Below are positions 58,401 to 64,000 of a stretch of 64,000 nucleotides of DNA, in pieces. This stretch comes from Heterohyrax brucei (lineage: Eukaryota > Chordata > Mammalia > Hyracoidea > Procaviidae), in contig CM053166.1 of the NCBI GenBank assembly GCA_028571685.1, positions 56,816,111 through 56,880,110 on the forward strand. Direction: 5' to 3'. The notes under the pieces were generated by a model, which ran no database searches, was not told where the DNA came from, and worked only from the letters and a program-made list of their open reading frames with translations. Each line of letters begins with the position of its first letter. Positions within the stretch are counted from its first letter, which is position 1. A program made the translations under genes and the position numbers.

Positions 58401-59258
58401 TAATACACAATGTGGACTCCAAAATCTGTAAAACAAACCACAATCAACAGAAGAGAAAATAGATAAATGGGAACTACTAAGAATCAAACACATTTGCTCA
58501 TCCGAAGACTTTATTAATAGAATTAAAAGAACACCTACAGAATGGGAAAAATATTTGGCAACTCTATATCAGACCGACGCCTGATCTCCATAATCTATAA
58601 GATACTACAAAATATCAATAAGAAGAAGATAAATCTTTCAATTAAGCGATGGGCAAAGGAGATGGACAGATACTTCACTAAAGAGGAGATCCAGGCAGCC
58701 AAAAAACACATACGGACATGTTCACGATCTTTAGTTACTAAAAAAATTCAAACCAAGACGACAATGAGATACCATCTCACACCAACAAGGCTGGCCATGA
58801 TCCAAAAAACACAAAACAACAAATGCTGGAGAGGCTGTGGAGAAAGTGGAACCCTGCTACACTGTTGGTGGGGTTGCAAAATGGTCCAGCCTCTTTGGAA
58901 AGCAATCTGGCGCTTCCTTAAAAAAATGAATATTGATATACCATTTGACCCAGTAATTCCACTACTTGGTATATATCCTACAGAATCAAGGCCTTTCACA
59001 CCAATGGACACATGCACAAGAATGTTTATCGCAGCACAGTCCACAATAGCAAAAAGATGGAATCAACCCAGATGCCCAACAACAGAGGAATGGATAGGTA
59101 AACTATGGTATATATACTCAATGGAGCACTATGCAATGATAAAGAATAACAATGATTCCAGGAAACATCTCCTAACCTGGTTTCAACTGGAAGACATTAT
59201 GTTAAGTGAAAGTAGTCAGCGACAAAAGGACAAATGTTGTATGAGACCTCTACGATAA
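55451..59258 (+). pseudogene. L1 ORF2 remnant (endonuclease-reverse transcriptase)
   Basis: Pieces in order: endonuclease start 55451-55747; endonuclease rest and linker 55741-56817 (358 codons); RT 5' part 56818-57282; RT core 57276-57878; post-RT 57833-58258; Cys-rich end 58542-59258 (238 codons). At least four frame changes and one internal stop separate them, and the RT YADD box reads SADA, so the copy cannot make active protein. Confidence 0.93.
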
Positions 59259-59307
59259 GATCTCAGAAACAGCTGGTGTATAGAAGAAAAGACTCTGACA
59301 GCTGCAA

Positions 59308-59341
59308 GGGAGGGGAGGGAAGGAGGGTGATGGGGGAGGGT
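59308..59341 (+). repeat. G-rich tract in L1 3' UTR
   Basis: 'gggaggggagggaaggaggg' followed by 'tgatgggggaggg'. Potential G-quadruplex, shared with the nested L1. Confidence 0.8.
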
Positions 59342-60257
59342 TTAGATTAGATAGTTGCTAGAAATTTGGGTGAAATCGGTGATAGCACACATTAGAAACA
59401 AGAACAATATTAAGTGGACTTCAGCATAACTTGAGTACTCCTTCCATCTTAACCCAATATTGCAAGGATAGAGTAGCTGGGGCAGGTCACAGGGGACCAT
59501 GCTTTTAGGCAAAATCGAGGCCAATTGGCACAAATAGCGTTTTGCTAAGAGGGCTCTCTGCACCCCACATTGGTGAGTGGTGCCTGGGGTCTTAAAAGCT
59601 GCCAAGCTGCCAACCGAGGGCACAGCAAATGGTCGCAACTCAGCAGGAACGGATGCTCACCCAGGACCAAAATGACATGGACTAAAGACAACCCAGAACA
59701 TAAAGAGACCCACATGAGTGGGTGCCTACATCGACTTGGAACTGGAAGAACTGGATAGTGCCCAGCCACCACCAGTGATAGCCACAATGGAGGTCATTAA
59801 GTTGAGTCTCACTGGCAACACAAGAATAAAAAGGGGTGCACCCTGAGATCTCCACTAAAAGACCACAATTGATGGTCCAGTGGCTTCAGGGTTCCCCTGG
59901 GAGCATGGCCCCTGGCCCTGATGCTGCCCTTGCCCATACATCATAACGAAGGTTCACTCTTCGGACATGAATGAAATGGACTTGGCGATGCACAGTGACC
60001 ACATATTGGATGCACTTTATGGCTTTATACATCTATAGGATGTCTTCCTGCTGACCTCTGGCTGGAGGAAGGAGAGTAGGTGGAGAGGAGGGGAAAGGAG
60101 ACTGTTGGGAGAATGAGACATGTATCCAGCAGAGAGGAATAGTGTGCTGTCACCGGACAGGGAGAGCAATGGAAGCTGCATATAGGTGGGCATGTAAATT
60201 TATGTGGGAATGTACTTTTTCACTCAGTCATATCAAATAAATAAATAAATAAACAAC

Positions 60258-60662
60258 GAAAAAACACTGCCTGGTTCTGCGCCATCCTCACGATCCTTGT
60301 TATGCTTGGGTCCATTTTTGCAGATACTGTGTCAATCTATCTCACTGAGGGTCTTCCTCTTTTTCACTGACCCTCTCCTTTCATAAGCATGATGTCTTTC
60401 TCCAGGGACTAGTCCAAAATACATAAGACACAGTCTTTCCATCTCCTCTTCTAAGGAGCATTCTGGCTGTACTTCTTCCAAGGCAGATTTGTTCATTTTT
60501 CTCAGAGTTCATGGTATATTCACTATTCTTTGACAACACCATAATTCAAAGACATCAATTATTCTTTGGTCTTCCTTAATCATTGCCCAGCTTTCGCATG
60601 CATATGAGATGACTGAAAACACCGTGGCTTGGGTCAAGCACACTTTCCTCCTTGAAGGGATT
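60258..60662 (-). mobile_element. RTE/BovB-type LINE 3' fragment
   Basis: 'cactgcctggttctgcgcca' to 'gcttgggtcaagcacacttt'. The extreme tail is missing where it abuts the L1 tail. Confidence 0.88.
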
Positions 60663-60672
60663 GGCCATTAAC

Positions 60673-60828
60673 CAAACCCATATCCATTGTCACTGAGTTG
60701 ATTCCAAACCTATAAAACAGAACAGAAATGCCCCATAGGGTTTTCAAGGAGTGGCTGGCGGATTCAAACTGTAAATTTATTGGTTAGCAGCCGAGCACTT
60801 AACCACTGTGCCACCAGGGCTTCCATCA
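60673..60828 (-). mobile_element. AfroSINE (short form), stack member 1
   Basis: Flanked by 'gccattaac' at 60664-60672 and 60829-60837. Confidence 0.93.
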
Positions 60829-60837
60829 GCCATTAAC

Positions 60838-61006
60838 AAACAAACAAGTCCACTACTGTTTAGTCAATTCTGATTCACAGCAACCCTACAGGACAGGGTA
60901 GAACTGCCCCATAGATTTTCCAAGGTACACCTGGTGGGTTCAAACTGACAATCTTTTGGTTAGCTGCCGTAGTACTTCACCACTATGCCACCAAGATTTC
61001 TAATTA
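60838..61006 (-). mobile_element. AfroSINE (short form), stack member 2
   Basis: Flanked by 'gccattaac' at 60829-60837 and 61007-61015. Confidence 0.93.
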
Positions 61007-61015
61007 GCCATTAAC

Positions 61016-61069
61016 CAACAAACCAACCTAGTGCCATCAAGTCAATTCCAACTCAAAGTGATCCTGTAG
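61016..61069 (-). mobile_element. AfroSINE tail, stack member 3 (short)
   Basis: Only about 50 bp of tail ('tgccatcaagtcaattccaa', then 'aaagtgatcctgtag'), cut by member 4. Confidence 0.75.
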
Positions 61070-61073
61070 CAAT

Positions 61074-61244
61074 TAATCAAAACACCAAACCCACTGCCAT
61101 CGAGTCCATTCTGACTCACAGCAACCCTACAGGACAGAGTAGAATGACCCCACAGAGTTTCCAAGGAACAACACCTGGTGGCTTCAAACTGCCAACCTTT
61201 TGGTTAACAGCCGTAGCATTTAACCACTTTACCACCAGGGTTTC
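61074..61244 (-). mobile_element. AfroSINE (short form), stack member 4
   Basis: Flanked by 'cctgtagcaat' at 61063-61073 and 61245-61255. Confidence 0.93.
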
Positions 61245-61249
61245 CCTGT

Positions 61250-61640
61250 AGCAATCAGGGAGACGCAAATCAAAAAACTACTAAACTTAGCCTTCCCCTA
61301 GAGTCAGTTTCTGAATTCAAACTTGTAGCCTCCTAAACTGTGAAAAAATGAATTTGTTTATTAATGCCACCCACTTGTGGTATTTCTGTTGTAGCAGCCC
61401 TAGATAACTAAGACAATACAGCCACTGTGGAAAACTGCTCAGCTGTTTTTCCAAGAAGTTAAACATAGTACGGCCATATGACATAGCAATGCTACTGCTA
61501 GATATATACCCAAGAGACTTGAAAGCAACAATGCAAACAGACACACGTACACCAGTATTCACTGCAACACTATTCACAATAAGCAAAAGGTGGAAACAAC
61601 CTAAATATCCATTAACAGATGAATGGCTACAGTAATGGAC
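61250..61640 (+). mobile_element. L1M LINE ORF2 3' end, split by an LTR piece
   Basis: 'gcaatcagggagacgcaaat', then from 61416 'cagccactgtggaaaactgc', 'tagatatatacccaagagac' and 'aacagatgaatggctac'. Confidence 0.8.
61287..61415 (+). mobile_element. MaLR-type LTR, 3' end only
   Basis: 'tgtagcctcctaaactgtga' to 'gccctagataactaagaca', inside the L1M. Confidence 0.75.
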
Positions 61641-62529
61641 AGTAGAGTCAATCCAATAATCAGAATAGTCTGACTTGTACGGACTTACGAAGTTGGCTGC
61701 TTAGGCATGGTGTCCCCAGGAGTGAAACAGACAGGAAAGCTACTAAACAGATCAATAAGCTACTAAATATTTACTTGATCTGTACAAGCAGATGAATTCT
61801 GTGTCAGGTGAACAGCAGTCTAACTCAAATCAGCAGAACAGAAAGTCATAGTCCCTCAGTCAGCTCCAGACTTGAGCAAGTTTAAAGACCCACAACCCCT
61901 TGAATGAAGGGGAGGCCAGGTCCCCATGAGGAAGGACTCCAATACCCTGCCAAAAATTTATACTGTTAATCTTTCTCTCAGTCTTCCCCAAAGTGATCTA
62001 TGACCTTTTACAAAGTGGACTATTCACTGAGGAAAGGAAATAATCAGATTGTTTGAGAACTACTGGATACTGACTCTGAACTAACACTAATTCCAGGAGA
62101 CCCAAAACATCACTGTGGCCCACCAGTCACAGTAGGGGCATATGGAGGTCAGGTTATTAATGGGGTCTTGGTACATGTTCATCTCACAGTAAGTCCAGTG
62201 GGTCCCTGAACCCATCCTTTAGTGATTTCCCCAGTTCCAGAATGCAGACTGGAATAGATGTACTTGGCAACAGGCAGGATCCTCACATTGGATCCCTGAC
62301 AAATAGAGTAAGGGCTATTATGGTAGAAAAGCCAAGTAGAAACCACTAGAACTGCCACTGCCTGGGAAAATAGTAAACCAAAAGCAATACTGCATTCCTG
62401 AAGAAACTGCAGAGATTACTGACATCATCAAGTACTGGAAGGATGCAGGGGTAGTGATTCCTATCACACTCTCATTCAGTTCACCTATTTTGCCTGTTCA
62501 AAAAACAGATGGATCTTCGAGAATGACAG

Positions 62530-62563
62530 CCAGCCAAAAGCCAAGTGCCGTCGAGTCGGATCC
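62530..62563 (-). mobile_element. 34-bp SINE 3'-tail insertion
   Basis: 'ccaagtgccgtcgagtcgga' plus flanking bases match only the antisense SINE/RTE tail. The 5-bp repeat 'gacag' stands on both sides (62525-62529 and 62564-62568) within ERVL RT sequence. Confidence 0.7.
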
Positions 62564-63449
62564 GACAGATTATCAAAAACTTAACCAGGTAGTAATTTCA
62601 ATTGCAGCTGCTGTTCCAGATGTAGTTTCATTACTTGAGCAAATTAATACATCTCCTGGTACCTGGTACGTAGCTATTGGTCTGGCTAATGCCTTTTTCT
62701 CCATGCCTGCTTCAAAAGACCACCAGAAGCAGTCTGCCTTCAGTTTGCAAGGCCAGCAATACACTTTTACTCGCGTAATTCAGAGCTACATTAACTCTCC
62801 AGCCCTGTTATAATTTAGTCCACAGGGACCTTGATCACTTCTCTCTTCCCCAACATGTCACACTAGTCCATTATATTGATGACATTATGCTGATGGAGCC
62901 ATAAGGAAGAAGTGTCAATGACTCTGGACTTACTGGTCAAACATTGTATGCTAGAGGGTGGGAAATTAATCCCAGAAAAATTCAAGCACCTTCCACCTCA
63001 GTGAAATTTCTAGCGTTCCAGTGGTGCAGGGCATGTTGAGACAGTCCTTTTAAAGAGAAGGGTAAGTTATTGCACCTGGCTGCTCTCTCGGCAAAAAGGA
63101 GGCACAGCACCTAGTGGGTCTCTCGATTTTGGAGGTAATATATTCCTCGTTTGGGTGTGCTGCTCTGGCCTATTTATCAAGTGACTTAAAAACTGCTAGT
63201 TTTGAGTAGGACCCAGAACAAGAGAAGGCTCTGCAACAGGTTCAGGTCATGGTGTAAGCTGCTCTGCCACTGGAGCCATAAGATCCAGCTGATCCAATGG
63301 TGCTTGAAGTGGCAGTGGCAGATACAGTTTCTGTTTGGAGTGTTTAGACCCTTGTTGGTGAATCATAGCACAGACCTTTAGGATTTGGGGGCAAAGCCCC
63401 TATCCTCTGCAGATAACTACTCTCCTTTCGAGAAACAACTTGTGGCTTC

Positions 63450-63938
63450 TGTCTTAGTTAGTGCTGCTATAACAGTAATATCACAAGTGGATGGTTTTAA
63501 AAAGAGAAATTTTATTTTGTCACAGTCCAGAAGTTACAAGTCCAAATTCAGGGCATCAGTTGCAGGGAAAGGTTTTCTCTGTTGGCTCGGGAGGAAGGTC
63601 CTTGTTGCCAATCTTCCCCTGGACCAGGAGTTTCTGAGGCACATATACCCTGGGTCCCTTCCAAAGAACATGCTCTGCTCCAGGCACTGCTGCTTTCCTG
63701 ATGGTATGACATCCCCAAATCTCTCTGCTAGCTTCTTTCATATCCCGAGATTGCCTCAAGGCACAATACAATCTTATACATTGAGTCTTGCCCAACCAAT
63801 ACAACTGCTGCCCATCCTCCCTCATTAACAGCACAGAGGCACAGTTTATGACATGGAGGAACATCACACAATACTGGGAATCACTGCCTAGCCAAACGCT
63901 ACACACATTTTGGGGGGAACACAATTCAATCCATGACA
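63450..63938 (-). mobile_element. MaLR-type solo LTR inserted in ERVL pol
   Basis: Complete antisense LTR of 489 bp with TG...CA ends on its own strand: 'tgtcttagttagtgctgc' to 'cacaattcaatccatgaca' on the plus strand. Same family as 17.7 and 25.4 kb. The ERVL sequence continues on both sides. Confidence 0.88.
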
Positions 63939-64000
63939 GGTTGTTACTGGGCCTTAGTAGAGACTGAAAGCTTACACCAAGTTGCCTTGTATCCTGAGCT

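Larger units (their letters stand above)
52336..60252 (+). mobile_element. Full-length L1 LINE, broken, with a nested L1
   Basis: About 6.4 kb without the insertion. 5' UTR from 'gagtcaagatggcagactaa'; ORF1 traces at 52800-53440 continuing at 54928; ORF2 from 55451. Endonuclease: 'LNANGLNAPV', 'CLQETHL' and 'SDHKAIK' (about 56130). RT: '[20 protein letters not shown]', '[15 protein letters not shown]', and 'SADAMIVY' where the catalytic motif should read Y/FADD. Cys-rich C-terminus 'CWRGCGESGTLLHC' (about 58830). ORF2 changes frame near 55745, 57280, 57860 and again before 58540, and has an in-frame stop at 56815. 3' UTR with a G-rich tract, then an AAAT tail. Confidence 0.96.
61641..64000 (+). 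mobile_element. ERVL endogenous retrovirus, pol region (fossil), cut by window end
   Basis: Plus-strand ERVL copy. Protease/RT lead-in ('gtggcccaccagtcacagta' near 62115), RT (62454-62813: 'VPDVVSLLEQINTSPGTWYV', then 'YIDDIML' near 62870) and RNase H start (to 63449, 'SSADNYSPFEKQL'), resuming at 63939 with 'tactgggccttagtagagac'. Broken in several places and old; parts resemble ERVL closely. A MaLR LTR and a SINE tail are inserted. The left limit is uncertain. Confidence 0.9.

Noticed and set aside
62454-62813. Open frame resembling reverse transcriptase as a possible host gene
   Set aside because: It is part of the ERVL fossil, with ERVL sequence on both sides and a SINE-tail insertion inside it.
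1-64000. CRISPR arrays, operons, prokaryotic promoters or phage modules
   Set aside because: All repeats are dispersed mammalian retroelements; nothing bacterial is seen.

Overview
The window is mammalian nuclear DNA packed with retroelements. Two things point to an afrotherian, most likely an elephant. First, about 45 copies of the tRNA-headed AfroSINE family (head like 'gaaaccctggtggcatagtg', body 'ctccttggaaactctatg', tail 'atgagtcggaatcgac') are scattered on both strands. Second, there are about ten 5'-truncated copies of the matching RTE/BovB-type LINE, whose 3' end the SINE tail shares. A lineage-specific L1 with a distinctive G-rich 3' UTR is also present. Species assignment is an inference; no intact host protein-coding gene was found.

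Layout. 1-4.5 kb: old MaLR/MLT1 LTRs, an L1M 3' end riddled with SINEs, and a 109-bp hairpin. 4.5-8 kb: mostly unassigned sequence. 8-15.2 kb: an ERVL fossil on the minus strand (MLT2-like LTR, dUTPase, integrase, RNase H, RT), whose LTR was hit by an L1 that lacks its 3' half. 15.2-20 kb: unassigned sequence, L1M and MaLR LTRs. 20-26.5 kb: a head-to-tail RTE cluster, an inverted repeat around an LTR, and an LTR carrying RTE and L1 insertions. 26.5-43 kb: L2, MIR, SINE and L1 3'-UTR fragments in sparse unassigned DNA. 43.2-46.7 kb: a full-length processed retrocopy (pseudogene) of the MYCL proto-oncogene on the minus strand. 47-52 kb: LTR, L1M, RTE and SINE fragments. 52.3-60.2 kb: a full-length but broken L1 with a second, near-identical L1 3' fragment inserted in its ORF1. 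60.2-64 kb: RTE, four stacked SINEs, L1M, then a second ERVL fossil (plus strand, pol region) interrupted by a MaLR LTR and running off the window.

The genes do not form a functional system. The window is best read as a record of nested insertions. The observations most worth following are the MYCL retrocopy (possibly the counterpart of the human X-linked retrocopy MYCLP1), a 3'-truncated L1 with target-site duplication but no poly(A), and 26-34-bp 'micro' insertions of only the SINE tail, two of them with clear target-site duplications. Family names were assigned from memory of consensus sequences, with no database search.
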